NCBI GenBank assembly: GCA_037139195.1 | Contig: JBAXGW010000086.1 | Span: 1 to 14,777 of the forward strand | From: JBAXGW01 sp037139195 | Lineage (GTDB): Bacteria > Bacteroidota > Bacteroidia > Bacteroidales > JAHJDW01 | Direction: 5' to 3' | DNA length: 14,777 bases | Shown here: one piece after another, positions 1-6,742 of the stretch | Numbering within the stretch: the first letter of the stretch is position 1 | Layout: every line of letters begins with the position of its first letter | Translations under genes and position numbers: made by a program | Notes under the pieces: generated by a model | Told to the model about the DNA's origin: nothing | What the model saw: the letters and a program-made list of their open reading frames with translations, nothing else | Database searches by the model: none

Positions 1-21
1 TAGTAAAATCGAAATAATATT

Positions 22-48
22 AGATGAGTAAAGGGGATACCCAGTTAA
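22..48 (+). repeat. Left copy of a 27-base inverted repeat
   Basis: The 18-base core AAGGGGATACCCAGTTAA (31-48) is exactly complementary to 14725-14742. Extended to 22-48, 25 of 27 positions match 14725-14751 in inverted orientation. Read on the plus strand it begins ATG AGT AAA GGG GAT and would encode only a ten-residue peptide before a stop at 54-56, so I do not call a gene. It may be a remnant of a gene start or a dispersed repeat. Confidence 0.75.
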
Positions 49-112
49 TATTATAACAAATCAGCTTACAGCTCTTTTCAAAATATACACCTAAAAACAA
101 CTTAAAAACAAA

Positions 113-174
113 AGGCTGCTTGTTAATTGAATTCTAAGTTGCGAAAAACTTGGAATGCAATTAACAAGCAGCCT
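113..174 (-). terminator. Long-stem intrinsic terminator after pnp
   Basis: The arms 113-140 and 147-174 are complementary at 26 of 28 positions around a 6-base loop. On the minus strand the hairpin is followed by TTTTGTTTTT, the layout of a Rho-independent terminator. It starts 20 bases past the pnp stop codon. A 28-base stem is far longer than most terminators, so it may also stabilise the pnp 3' end or be a palindromic repeat recruited as a terminator. Confidence 0.85.
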
Positions 175-194
175 CTTTCTTTGATGTAATATTA

Positions 195-2366
195 TTAAGC
201 TTCTTTTTTCTCGTTATTTTCTGTGTTTTCTTTTCTTTCAGGACGAGGTATTAATGCTTTTCTTGACAATTTTAGTTTTCCGCCTTTTTTGTCATATTCT
301 AACAATTTTACCATAATTTTGTCTCCAACTTTTAATACATCTTCAACTTTTTCAATGCGTTTCCAATCAAGCTCAGAGATATGAAGCAAGCCTTCTTTAC
401 CAGGAAGTATTTCAACAACAGCACCAAAAGCTAATAAACTCTTAACTGTTCCCTCATATACTTCGCCAGCTTCAGGAACAGTAACAATTCCTTTGATTTT
501 AGTAATTACAGCTTGAGCAGCATCTTTATTATCAGTTACGATATCAATAATTCCAAATTCGCCAACTTCTTCAATAACGATAGTTGCACCAGTTTCACGT
601 TGCATTTCTTGAATAATTTTTCCACCAGGTCCGATAATTGCACCAATGAATTCTTTAGGAATTGTCATTTTTATAATTCTAGGTACATGAGATTTGTAAT
701 CTTCACGTGGTTTAGAAATAGTTTTTTCAATTTCACCTAAAATATGTAAACGACCTTGACGAGCTTGTTCTAAAGCAGCTGCAAGAACTTCATAAGATAA
801 ACCATCTACTTTAATATCCATCTGACAAGCAGTGATACCATCACGAGTTCCAGTAACTTTGAAATCCATATCTCCTAAATGATCCTCATCTCCTAAAATG
901 TCGCTTAATACAGCCCATTTTCCAGCTTTAGTATCAGTTATTAAACCCATTGCAATGCCAGAAACTGGTTTTTTAATTTTAACACCGGCATCCATAAGCG
1001 CCATAGTTCCAGCACAAACCGTTGCCATTGATGATGAACCGTTAGACTCTAAAATATCTGATACTATACGAACAGTATATGGATTTTCTTCGCCGAAAGG
1101 AATCATTGGTTTAAGAGCTCTTAAAGCCAAATTACCATGACCAATTTCACGACGACTAGTTCCTCTGTTAGGTTTTGCTTCACCAGTTGAGAATCCTGGG
1201 AAATTATAATGTAAAATTAAATTTGATTTTCCTTCAAAAACAACTCCATCAATCATTTGTTCATCTAATTTAGAACCAAGTGTAACAGTTGTTAATGATT
1301 GAGTTTCACCTCTTGTAAATATTGAAGAACCATGAGCAGAAGGCAAATAATCAACTTCGCACCAAATTGGACGAATTTCATCTAATTTACGACCATCTAA
1401 ACGACTTCTATCATCTAAAATCATATTACGAACAGCATCTTTCATCACATCATGATAATAATGTTTCACTAATGATTTTTTTTCTGCTCTTTCTTCTTCA
1501 GGAAGAGATTCAATAAATTCTTTGCAAATTGCATCAAACGCTTCACTTCTCTCATGTTTATTAGGATTTCCTAAACGAGCACAAGCTAATGCTTTATCAT
1601 AAGTTGCAGCAATTACCGCTGCTTTTAATTCTTCGTCATGAGTTTCGTGGCAATATTCACGTTTTGGAGAAGATTTAGCAACCTTAGATGCTAATTCTTT
1701 CTGAGCTATACATTGTAACTTGATGAAACTGTGAGCTAATTTAAGAGCTTCAAGCATTACTGCTTCTGAAACCTCTTTCATTTCGCCTTCAACCATCATT
1801 ATATTTTCTTCAGTTGCAGCAACCATAATATCTAAATCAGAAGTTGGAATTTCAGAAATAGTAGGGTTAACAACTAATTTGTCATCAATTCTGCAAATAC
1901 GAACTTCAGATACTGGTCCGTGAAAAGGAATATCAGAAACAGCAAGTGCAGCAGAAGCAGCAAGACAAGCAAGTGCATCTGGCATTATATCTTTATCTGA
2001 AGAAATTAAAGAAACTTGTACTTGAACCTCAGCGTGAAAATCTGAAGGAAAAAGCGGACGTAATGCTCTGTCAATTAATCTTGAGATGAGAATTTCATAT
2101 TCTGAAGGTCTTGCCTCTCTTTTAAAGAATCCACCAGGGAAACGACCAGCTGAGGCATATTTTTCTTGATACTCCACAGTTAGCGGCATGAAGTCAACAT
2201 TTTCTTTTGCTTCTTTATTAGCAACAACAGTAGCTAATAACATCGTGTTTCCTTGTTTCACAACAACTGACCCTGTCGCTTGTTTCGCAAGCTTTCCTGT
2301 TTCTATACTTATTATTTTTCCTTCACCTAGGTCGATAGTTTGGGTTATTGCAATTGGTGCAGCCAT
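195..2366 (-). CDS. pnp: Polyribonucleotide nucleotidyltransferase (PNPase)
   Basis: This is the 3'-to-5' phosphorolytic exoribonuclease of RNA turnover; it releases nucleoside diphosphates and can also add tails. The 723 residues match the usual PNPase length of about 700-750. The two RNase PH-like halves carry recognisable stretches such as FFKREARPSEYEILISRLID near residue 82 and RGTSRREIGHG near 400. A KH domain starts near residue 569 with the GPGGK loop at about 579-583. An S1 RNA-binding domain starts near residue 634 (GEVYEGTV, then GLLHISEL), and the protein ends in a charged Lys/Glu tail. The ATG at 2364-2366 gives the standard N-terminus. It lies 87 bases downstream of rpsO with a terminator-like hairpin between, the classic rpsO-pnp order. 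No separate pnp promoter is visible, so expression probably depends on readthrough from rpsO. Confidence 0.98.
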   Translation of the reverse strand: MAAPIAITQTIDLGEGKIISIETGKLAKQATGSVVVKQGNTMLLATVVANKEAKENVDFMPLTVEYQEKYASAGRFPGGFFKREARPSEYEILISRLIDRALRPLFPSDFHAEVQVQVSLISSDKDIMPDALACLAASAALAVSDIPFHGPVSEVRICRIDDKLVVNPTISEIPTSDLDIMVAATEENIMMVEGEMKEVSEAVMLEALKLAHSFIKLQCIAQKELASKVAKSSPKREYCHETHDEELKAAVIAATYDKALACARLGNPNKHERSEAFDAICKEFIESLPEEERAEKKSLVKHYYHDVMKDAVRNMILDDRSRLDGRKLDEIRPIWCEVDYLPSAHGSSIFTRGETQSLTTVTLGSKLDEQMIDGVVFEGKSNLILHYNFPGFSTGEAKPNRGTSRREIGHGNLALRALKPMIPFGEENPYTVRIVSDILESNGSSSMATVCAGTMALMDAGVKIKKPVSGIAMGLITDTKAGKWAVLSDILGDEDHLGDMDFKVTGTRDGITACQMDIKVDGLSYEVLAAALEQARQGRLHILGEIEKTISKPREDYKSHVPRIIKMTIPKEFIGAIIGPGGKIIQEMQRETGATIVIEEVGEFGIIDIVTDNKDAAQAVITKIKGIVTVPEAGEVYEGTVKSLLAFGAVVEILPGKEGLLHISELDWKRIEKVEDVLKVGDKIMVKLLEYDKKGGKLKLSRKALIPRPERKENTENNEKKEA

Positions 2367-2397
2367 ACTTAAATATTTTTATGATTTTTATAAATAT

Positions 2398-2427
2398 AAA
2401 AAAAGGCAATTGAATTTAATTGCCTTT
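2398..2427 (-). terminator. Hairpin terminator/attenuator between rpsO and pnp
   Basis: A perfect 10-bp stem (2402-2411 with 2418-2427) and a 6-base loop are followed on the minus strand by a run of seven T (2398-2404, partly inside the stem). It sits 26 bases after the rpsO stop and 31 bases before the pnp start. It should end much of the rpsO transcript, so pnp would receive only readthrough. Confidence 0.75.
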
Positions 2428-2453
2428 CATATATGAAAATTATATTTTCATTA

Positions 2454-2723
2454 TTATTTTCTAATTCCTAATTCTTTAATAATAGCTCTGTATCTATTAA
2501 TATCTTTTTGTTTAAGATAAGAAAGAAGGCTTCTTCTTTTTCCTACCAAATCTAAAAGTGCTTTTTGAGTTCCAAAGTCTTTTCTGTTTCTTTTCAAATG
2601 CTCTGTCAAATGGCTAATTCTAAAAGAAAATAATGCAACTTGTGCCTCTGGACTGCCAGTATCACCAGCTGTTTTTCCGTGTTTTGTGAAAATTTCTTTC
2701 TTTACTACTGTATCTAAATACAT
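2454..2723 (-). CDS. rpsO: 30S ribosomal protein S15
   Basis: Small-subunit protein that binds the central domain of 16S rRNA early in assembly. At 89 residues it has exactly the usual S15 length. Family signatures are readable: GDTGSPEAQVALFSFRI near residues 21-37, HLTEHLK near 38-44, the RKD turn, and GKRRSLLSYLK near 61-71, followed by a C-terminal RYRAIIKELGIRK. The ATG at 2721-2723 is the only sensible start. The gene has its own Bacteroidota-type promoter and ends at a hairpin ahead of pnp. In other bacteria S15 can repress its own translation through the leader; I see no specific fold that shows this here. Confidence 0.98.
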   Translation of the reverse strand: MYLDTVVKKEIFTKHGKTAGDTGSPEAQVALFSFRISHLTEHLKRNRKDFGTQKALLDLVGKRRSLLSYLKQKDINRYRAIIKELGIRK

Positions 2724-2761
2724 ATCTATAATAATTTTTTTATATACTCAAAATTGGGTTG

Positions 2762-2792
2762 CAAATGTACGTATAAAATTTTAATACACAAA
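2762..2792 (-). promoter_or_regulatory. Bacteroidota-type promoter for rpsO
   Basis: On the minus strand a TTTG (2789-2792) is followed after 19 bases by TACATTTG (2762-2769). This fits the Bacteroidota -33 TTTG and -7 TAnnTTTG consensus. It lies about 40 bases before the rpsO start. Confidence 0.75.
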
Positions 2793-2867
2793 TAATTTTA
2801 TCTTTTTTCGCACATTTTTTTTAGTAATTAACACCTTATGTTAAATAAACCGTTAAATAACTGATAA

Positions 2868-3380
2868 TTAATTTACTTTGAATTTAAATTTTACTGCTTT
2901 TAACTCTTCGTTTGCCTGAATAATTTTGGTTTTCATATTTTCTTTGTAAGCAAGCATCTTTTTCATCAAATCATCATTACCAACAGCTAAAATTTGTACT
3001 GCTAAAATTGCTGCATTTGTTGCATTATCTAAAGCAACCGTTGCTACAGGTATTCCGCTTGGCATTTGAAGTATCGACAATATAGAATCCCAACCATCTA
3101 ATGAGTTAGAAGATTTTACAGGAACTCCAATAACTGGCAATACAGTACTTGCAGCAATTACTCCTGGAAGATGCGCTGCGGCACCTGCTCCTGCAATAAT
3201 AACTCTAATTCCGTTAGCATAAGCATTCTTAGCAAATTGCTCTACTATTTCTGGCGTACGATGAGCCGACAATGCATTCATTTCAAATGGGATTTCAAAC
3301 TCGTCAAAAATCTTAGCCGCTTTTTCCATGATAGGCAAATCTGAGGTACTACCCATTATTATACTTACAAGTGGTTTCAT
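2868..3380 (-). CDS. purE: N5-carboxyaminoimidazole ribonucleotide mutase (PurE class I)
   Basis: PurE moves the carboxyl group of N5-CAIR to C4, giving CAIR, in de novo purine synthesis. It is 170 residues, close to the normal 160-170. GSTSD at 10-14, SAHRTP at 38-43 (with the catalytic His40) and GAGAAAHLPG near 63-72 form the nucleotide site of class I PurE. VIGVPVKSS near 83-91 and LSILQMPSGIPVATV near 101-115 complete the fold. Class I enzymes work with PurK, which is not in this window. The gene has its own promoter and is separated by 144 bases from rpsO, so it appears to be a single-gene unit. Confidence 0.97.
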   Translation of the reverse strand: MKPLVSIIMGSTSDLPIMEKAAKIFDEFEIPFEMNALSAHRTPEIVEQFAKNAYANGIRVIIAGAGAAAHLPGVIAASTVLPVIGVPVKSSNSLDGWDSILSILQMPSGIPVATVALDNATNAAILAVQILAVGNDDLMKKMLAYKENMKTKIIQANEELKAVKFKFKVN

Positions 3381-3400
3381 ATTATTTTATTTATTTTATG

Positions 3401-3431
3401 CAAAAATAAGTCTATTTTTCAGAAACACAAA
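3401..3431 (-). promoter_or_regulatory. Bacteroidota-type promoter for purE
   Basis: On the minus strand TTTG (3428-3431) is separated by 19 bases from TATTTTTG (3401-3408), a full match to TAnnTTTG. It lies 20 bases before the purE ATG, so the leader would be short. It also sits in the 105-base gap after hom, which supports purE as a separate transcription unit. Confidence 0.7.
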
Positions 3432-3485
3432 AAATACTGAAATTAATTGACTTTAAGATCATTTCCTATTCCAACATCAAAAATC

Positions 3486-4697
3486 TTATGCAATCTCAAT
3501 TTTATTATTTGAACTTAAAATCACAACTGCATCGTTATCTTCAAAAACACCAGAGCTTTTAAGCTTGCTGAAACTAATAGTTCCAACTAAATAGTTGATA
3601 TTTCCAGAACGGTGCACTTCAATAATCTCATCAAATAAAGGTGCAATAGTCTTTAAATCTCCATTTCTACGAATATACACTTCAAATTTAAAATCATCAA
3701 CCAAATTTAAATCTCTATTTTCAATATTTTGATGGTATTTCTTATATTCATATTTATAACCATAAGTCAAAGCCGAAATATCTGATAATACAGCAGAACC
3801 TGTTGGGTAACTACCCGCACCTTTACCTAAGAAAAATTGATTTTCAGAAAAAGCACCTTCAACAATTACCCCATTATACTCATTATTAATGCTGTATAAG
3901 ATATTTTCTTCCTTAACAAAAGCTGGCAGAACAGCCCCAACAACCCCTTTCCCAACCTTACGAGTGAAGCCAACCAATCTTATTCTAAAACCTTTCTCCC
4001 TAGCATATTGAACATCAAACGCATTAATATTTTGAATTCCGTAATTAAAAATTTGTTCTGGTTTAACAAATAAGCCAAAAGCATGAGCAATGATAATACA
4101 TAGTTTGTTTTTAGAATCGAAGCCTCCCACGTCAAGTATTGGATTAGTTTCAGCAAATCCCTTTTCCTGAGCATCTTTCAAGGCTTCTGCATAAACAGCA
4201 TTTTCATTAAAAATTTTGGTTAAAATGTAATTAGACGACCCATTAAATATTCCTTCTACCGCATTTATTAAATCATTATCGTAATATTCTTCCAAATTTC
4301 TGATAACAGGAATACTTGCACAACATGAACTTTCATATAATAGAGGAACATTATATTCTTGTTGAATTTTAAATAATTCTTCAAAATTGTCGGCAACCAT
4401 TTTTTTATTAGCTGTTACAACCGCTTTTCCACTTTTTAATGCTTTTACAACTATTTCGTAGGCGGCTTTCGGATCGTCGATTAATTCTACAACCACATTA
4501 ATATCGGGATTGTCGAGAATTTCATCTTTATCAAAAGTAAAATAATGACTTGGAATAGAACGCTCTTTAGTTCTGTCTTTTATACATATTTTTACAACCT
4601 CTGCTTTTAAACCTTGCGTTTGCTCCAAAGTGTAATACAATCCTTGTCCAACGCATCCAAATCCGAAGATTCCTAATTTTATTTTGTTTTGTTTCAT
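3486..4697 (-). CDS. hom: Homoserine dehydrogenase (monofunctional)
   Basis: Reduces aspartate-4-semialdehyde to homoserine with NAD(P)H, the entry to methionine and threonine synthesis. The dinucleotide-binding loop GFGCVG is at 11-16, ANKK near 96-99, and the catalytic segment DVGGFDSKNK at 189-198 has the expected acid (Asp194) and Lys198. FNGSSNYIL near 151-159 is the usual substrate-domain motif. The family's GG-IP loop reads SSCCASIPVI here, a mild departure. There is no aspartokinase fusion, unlike enteric ThrA. The last 80 or so residues could be a small regulatory region, but I do not recognise an ACT domain with confidence. It is the second gene after metX, with the 74-base gap filled by a 7-base-periodic repeat, and should share the SAM riboswitch control. 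Confidence 0.94.
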   Translation of the reverse strand: MKQNKIKLGIFGFGCVGQGLYYTLEQTQGLKAEVVKICIKDRTKERSIPSHYFTFDKDEILDNPDINVVVELIDDPKAAYEIVVKALKSGKAVVTANKKMVADNFEELFKIQQEYNVPLLYESSCCASIPVIRNLEEYYDNDLINAVEGIFNGSSNYILTKIFNENAVYAEALKDAQEKGFAETNPILDVGGFDSKNKLCIIIAHAFGLFVKPEQIFNYGIQNINAFDVQYAREKGFRIRLVGFTRKVGKGVVGAVLPAFVKEENILYSINNEYNGVIVEGAFSENQFFLGKGAGSYPTGSAVLSDISALTYGYKYEYKKYHQNIENRDLNLVDDFKFEVYIRRNGDLKTIAPLFDEIIEVHRSGNINYLVGTISFSKLKSSGVFEDNDAVVILSSNNKIEIA

Positions 4698-4705
4698 GTT
4701 TTTTT

Positions 4706-4796
4706 AGAATTAAGTAGTAAGAATAAAGAAGCCAGAATTCTGAATTCTGAAAACACAACACCGTTCACCTTTTACCGTGTACAATGTACCGTTAAT
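4706..4796. repeat. Heptamer-periodic repeat array between metX and hom
   Basis: Cut every 7 bases from 4706, the sequence forms about 13 related units. Units in the left half look like AGAATTA or TGAATTC; those in the right half end in TAC or CAC, such as CGTTCAC and CGTGTAC. The array starts 8 bases from the hom start codon and overlaps the last 25 bases of metX (4772-4796). A second array of the same kind lies at 12471-12582. Confidence 0.7.
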
Positions 4797-5785
4797 ATTG
4801 TTTTAAGTTTTTCTAATTCAACCAAAAATCCATCATGTCCAAAAATAGAGTCTATTTCCTCAATTATGGCATTAGGAATATGCTCTGCTAGAAAGCGCTG
4901 TTCTTCAATTGGGAACAAAACATCACTGGAAATACCAACTATTAAAGTTTTTGCTTTGATTTGTGATAAAGCCTTAAGAACTCCACCCCTGTTGCGCCCA
5001 ACATTATGTGAATCTACCGCCTTTGAATGCATATAATACGAAAAAGCATTGAATCGTTTAATCAATTTTTCTCCTTGATAATTCTGATACGAAGACGCTT
5101 TAAAATAATCAATCTTTGAATCATCATCTTCGGCCTGCTTTAGATTATATGATTCATAATTTCTATAAGTTAAAAGTGCTATTGAACGAGCAGCTTTCAA
5201 ACCGGCTAAACCTGCATCAGATTTTCGTTCTTTCCAAGTTTGATCGGCTTCAATAGCCATTCTTTGAGATTCGTTGAAGGCTCTTCCCCAAGCTGAAAAC
5301 TCAGCCGAAGTAGCAATTGGAACAATAGTTTCAAATATACCAGGAGAACTAATTGCCCATTCCAATACTTGCATTCCGCCAATTGAACCACCTATAAGCA
5401 TTTTTATTTGCTCTATTCCTAGGTGTTTTCTTATAATTTCATGAACGGCAACAATATCTCTGATTGTAATTAAAGGAAAATCGTGATAAAAAGGCTCCTT
5501 TGTATGTGGATTTATTGAGAGCGGGCCACTTGTTCCATAGCAAGAACTTAGATTATTAACGCAAACGATAAAATGTTCTTCTGGATTAAAAAGACAACTC
5601 TCGCCAAATAATCCTGCCCACCAATCGAGAACATCTGAATTAGCAGTAAGTGCATGACAAACCCAAATGACATTGCTTTTTTCAGCATTGAGTTTTCCAT
5701 AAGTATGATACACGATTTCAAGATTAGGAAGTGATTTTCCACTTTCCAACTGAAATTCCGAATCAATTAATAATTTATTTTCCAT
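4772..5785 (-). CDS. metX: Homoserine O-acetyltransferase (MetX family)
   Basis: An alpha/beta-hydrolase-fold enzyme that transfers an acyl group, normally acetyl from acetyl-CoA, to homoserine, the first committed step of methionine synthesis. The nucleophile elbow GGSIGGMQ places Ser134; GHDGFLVE near the C-terminus gives His317, and Asp288 in ISSDVLFP completes the expected triad. CHALTANSD near 43-51 and SCYGTSGP near 81-88 are typical of MetX. At 337 residues it is slightly short of the usual 350-380. The last six residues (TVHCTR) are coded by the heptamer repeat array, so the natural C-terminus may have been altered. It is the first gene behind the SAM-I riboswitch. Succinyl rather than acetyl specificity cannot be excluded from motifs alone. 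Confidence 0.94.
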   Translation of the reverse strand: MENKLLIDSEFQLESGKSLPNLEIVYHTYGKLNAEKSNVIWVCHALTANSDVLDWWAGLFGESCLFNPEEHFIVCVNNLSSCYGTSGPLSINPHTKEPFYHDFPLITIRDIVAVHEIIRKHLGIEQIKMLIGGSIGGMQVLEWAISSPGIFETIVPIATSAEFSAWGRAFNESQRMAIEADQTWKERKSDAGLAGLKAARSIALLTYRNYESYNLKQAEDDDSKIDYFKASSYQNYQGEKLIKRFNAFSYYMHSKAVDSHNVGRNRGGVLKALSQIKAKTLIVGISSDVLFPIEEQRFLAEHIPNAIIEEIDSIFGHDGFLVELEKLKTILTVHCTR

Positions 5786-5857
5786 AGCTTCAATTCTTTT
5801 TTCTCACAAAGGTGCATAAGCACATAGAAGAAATCATTTATAATTCAATTTTTAAGC

Positions 5858-5890
5858 AAAAAAAAATCCCAACTGACAACTCAGAAGGGA
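5858..5890 (-). terminator. Intrinsic terminator of the SAM riboswitch
   Basis: On the minus strand TCCC-TT-CTGA-GTTG-TCAG-TT-GGGA forms a hairpin with a symmetric TT/TT internal mismatch and a 4-base loop, followed by nine T (5858-5866). It lies 46 bases after the riboswitch and 72 bases before the metX start, the expected place for SAM-dependent premature termination. Confidence 0.85.
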
Positions 5891-5936
5891 CTTGGATATA
5901 TTTTATTATTTATATATTCATTTATCACATACTGCG

Positions 5937-6036
5937 TTATCTTTCTCTTTTCAGAGTAGGAGGTAGCACCTTACGGCATTTCTGCTGTTGGTTGCTAAGG
6001 TTTCATAGGGCCTAATCCCTCAACCTTTCTTGATAG
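5937..6036 (-). promoter_or_regulatory. SAM-I riboswitch (S box) controlling metX-hom
   Basis: Read on the minus strand the element has the SAM-I core in order: the P1 strand TATCAAGAAAGG, GAGGGA, CCCTATGAAACC, AGCAACC, the GGTGCTA/CCTCC segment, a P4-like hairpin CTCTGAAAAGAG, and the closing P1 strand AAAGATA. S-adenosylmethionine binding stabilises P1 and in this class normally favours a downstream terminator, which is present at 5858-5890. High SAM should therefore cut transcription of metX and hom. The strand joining aptamer and terminator is very AT-rich, and I could not identify the antiterminator pairing by eye. Confidence 0.95.
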
Positions 6037-6154
6037 CACTTTTCGAAGTTTTTACAATAAGTTTTTCTTCGTTAGATTTCAATATTCAAAACTTCACATA
6101 CTCAAGCATGCTTCAATTTTTCATATTTCATCTGCCTCGAAAATTCTTATTTAA

Positions 6155-6173
6155 AAAAAATCTCAGATTTTTT
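6155..6173. repeat. Perfect 19-base palindrome in the riboswitch leader
   Basis: AAAAAATCT (6155-6163) and AGATTTTTT (6165-6173) are perfect inverted copies around one central base. It lies about 20 bases downstream of the predicted -7 element, so it falls near the start of the transcript. As RNA it could form an 8-bp A-U-rich hairpin; as DNA it could be an operator. No function is shown. Confidence 0.55.
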
Positions 6174-6192
6174 ATTATTCAAAGAACTGTGG

Positions 6193-6224
6193 CAAAGATA
6201 AAACTTTTTTTTTGAGAAATCAAA
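6193..6224 (-). promoter_or_regulatory. Bacteroidota-type promoter for the riboswitch-metX-hom unit
   Basis: On the minus strand TTTG (6221-6224) is followed after 20 bases by TATCTTTG (6193-6200), matching TAnnTTTG. It would start a transcript near 6187, leaving about 150 leader bases ahead of the SAM-I aptamer. I found no equally good match nearer the aptamer. Confidence 0.65.
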
Positions 6225-6296
6225 AAATATTTTGGAGAGTTAAAAGACGTTTACAATTACTCTATTTCCTCGCCATTTTTTTAGCAAATCGTTTTA

Positions 6297-6740
6297 TTAT
6301 TTTAACAATCCATTAATTATATCTTTCATTTCCGCTGGCTTTTGTGTTCCAATTCTAATAATATTTTTCGAGTTCCTGTAATTTAATTCAATTGCATCCA
6401 TCCCATGAATATTGTATAGCCACCCATTCTGAAGCATACGAATCCCTATGCCATTATACCATTTGTTTCTTACACATTCAGCATGGGTAATTGTATTTAA
6501 TTTAACCGTTTTCCTTATAATACCAATGCCAAACATTATTTTAATCTTTTCATCGTCTATTTCTGTTTTCATTTGGTAAAAAAGCAAGAACAGAATGCCG
6601 AAAAGAATTGTCAAAAGGTTTGTTTCTAATTGTTTAAGAGGATTGTCGCCTAATTGGTAAACAAAAGCAATGTTTAACCAAATTGAAAGTACAATAAAAA
6701 TGATACTAAACCATCCGATTTGTTTTTCTTGATATTTCAT
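6297..6740 (-). CDS. Small two-helix membrane protein, possible bacterial PH-like domain
   Basis: The protein has 147 residues. Two hydrophobic segments, at about 9-30 and 41-56, are probably membrane helices separated by a short polar loop. After MKTEIDDEKIKI the rest looks like a soluble beta-rich domain with alternating hydrophobic strands (KIMFGIGIIRKTVKL, then AIELNYRNSKNIIRIGT). Two helices followed by such a domain is the layout of several bacterial PH-like membrane proteins; this is my best guess rather than a firm match. It is the last gene of a unit with the regulator, kinase and protease: only 2 bases separate it from the protease stop. It may work with the protease in the envelope, but that is inferred from position alone. 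Confidence 0.6.
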   Translation of the reverse strand: MKYQEKQIGWFSIIFIVLSIWLNIAFVYQLGDNPLKQLETNLLTILFGILFLLFYQMKTEIDDEKIKIMFGIGIIRKTVKLNTITHAECVRNKWYNGIGIRMLQNGWLYNIHGMDAIELNYRNSKNIIRIGTQKPAEMKDIINGLLK

Positions 6741-6742
6741 AT

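Noticed and set aside
24..56. Ten-codon frame MSKGDTQLIL inside the left repeat.
   Set aside because: It ends at once in a stop with nothing recognisable after it, so it is noted only as part of the inverted repeat.
6102..6131. Nine-codon open frame (MKYEKLKHA) in the riboswitch leader on the minus strand, a possible leader peptide.
   Set aside because: It is too short to separate from chance in AT-rich DNA, has no methionine-rich or regulatory codons, and the riboswitch already explains the control.
5812..6215. Plus-strand open frames across the metX leader.
   Set aside because: They run antisense through the SAM-I riboswitch and terminator, are rich in low-complexity Phe/Ile/Tyr, and match no family.
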